In this document: positions 35,157-35,721 of the stretch, piece by piece
How positions within the stretch are numbered: the first letter of the stretch is position 1
Layout: every line of letters begins with the position of its first letter
NCBI GenBank assembly: GCA_028695135.1
Contig: JAQVJM010000006.1
Coordinates: forward strand, 1 to 35,721
DNA: 35,721 nucleotides
Direction: 5' to 3'
Source of the DNA: Candidatus Moraniibacteriota bacterium
GTDB lineage: Bacteria > Patescibacteriota > Minisyncoccia > Moranbacterales > UBA9337
Position numbers and translations under genes: made by a program
Notes under the pieces: generated by a model
What the model saw: only the letters and a program-made list of their open reading frames with translations
Told to the model about the DNA's origin: nothing
The model's database searches: none

Positions 35157-35540
35157 ATGAAAAATAAAATTGAAAAGTTTACGGATTTGATAGCTTGGAA
35201 AGAAAACCATGAATTGACATTAATAGTTTATGATGTAACGAAAAAATTTCCGGAAGAAGAAAAATTTGGATTAACCAACCAGATGAGACGATGTGCCGTT
35301 TCGATTACCTCAAATGTTGCCGAGGGATTTAGCAGAAGTACGCCCAAAGATAAGAATAGTTTTTTCTTTAGGGCGTTAGGGTCGGTGACCGAGCTCCAGA
35401 ATCAATTGCTATTAAGCAAGGATTTAAAATATATAAAAGACGAGGATTTTCAGGTTTGCGCAGAAAAATCAGTCAGAGCTCACAAATTGATAAACGGTTT
35501 GATCAAAAGCAACAACAAGAGAGTAGCAAGTAAAAAGTAA
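35157..35540 (+). CDS. Four-helix-bundle / S23 (23S rRNA intervening-sequence-type) protein
   Basis: FTDLIAWKENHELTLIVYDVTKKFPEEEKFGLTNQMRRCAVSITSNVAEGFSRSTPKDKNSFFFRALGSVTELQNQLLLSKDL is typical of the TIGR02436-type family. Confidence 0.93.
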   Translation: MKNKIEKFTDLIAWKENHELTLIVYDVTKKFPEEEKFGLTNQMRRCAVSITSNVAEGFSRSTPKDKNSFFFRALGSVTELQNQLLLSKDLKYIKDEDFQVCAEKSVRAHKLINGLIKSNNKRVASKK

Positions 35541-35683
35541 AAAACATAAACTTAATATTTGCTACATTTTAATAGTAAAAATTAAATAAGTATAAATTAG
35601 GGACGTGGGATAGAATATAACATATTCTGCTTTCTACATACTACTTTATACTTACTACTTTATATGGAGGGAGGTGAAATGGA

Positions 35684-35721
35684 ATGAAAAAAGGTTTTAC
35701 ATTGATCGAGCTTTTGATCGT
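35684..35721 (+). CDS. Type IV prepilin / pseudopilin, truncated by the right window edge
   Basis: MKKGFTLIELLIV: prepilin peptidase site G/FTLIE. SD GGAGGGAGGTG upstream. Confidence 0.9.
   Translation, partial: MKKGFTLIELLI

Overview
The window carries about 33 supported protein-coding genes and looks like a compact Patescibacteria/CPR (Parcubacteria/Moranbacteria-like) chromosome segment. That taxonomic call is an inference from gene content and style.

Gene content, left to right:
- A 5'-truncated sensor histidine kinase and a membrane protein.
- An archaeal-type FAD-synthase-like cytidylyltransferase, a PaaX/Cas2-like protein, a Sua5/TsaC-type protein, an alpha/beta hydrolase and serS.
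- DUF1003, a GH1 glycosidase, a half-size MFS protein and a MacB-type ABC ATPase/permease pair.
- A four-subunit ferredoxin oxidoreductase (gamma-delta-alpha-beta).
- DUF5674, a tRNA locus, an SPFH protein, an AbrB-like micro-ORF and rubrerythrin.
- PBP1A (minus strand), a Wzy/TPR protein, trxA, gpmI (minus strand), rny and HU.
- A type IV pilus operon: pilM-N-O-B, response regulator, pilT-C, S23/four-helix-bundle gene, prepilin start.

Most interesting observations:
1. A tRNA-Thr-like gene is interrupted in its D-arm by a 110-nt segment that contains a complete second tRNA-Thr(CGT). It is interrupted again in the anticodon loop by a short palindromic repeat. A 30-nt exact inverted copy of that repeat region is fused to a tRNA 3' half on the minus strand.
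2. Related two-step hairpin repeats flank a PaaX/Cas2-like gene.
3. An in-frame palindromic element lies inside a cytidylyltransferase ORF.
4. An ABC ATPase has an uncharacterised, internally duplicated C-terminal extension.
5. A GxxExxY-type gene with two in-frame TAA stops lies inside the oxidoreductase operon.
6. An S23/four-helix-bundle gene is flanked by inverted AT-rich repeats within the pilus operon.

All calls were made by reading the sequence. No database search or folding program was run.
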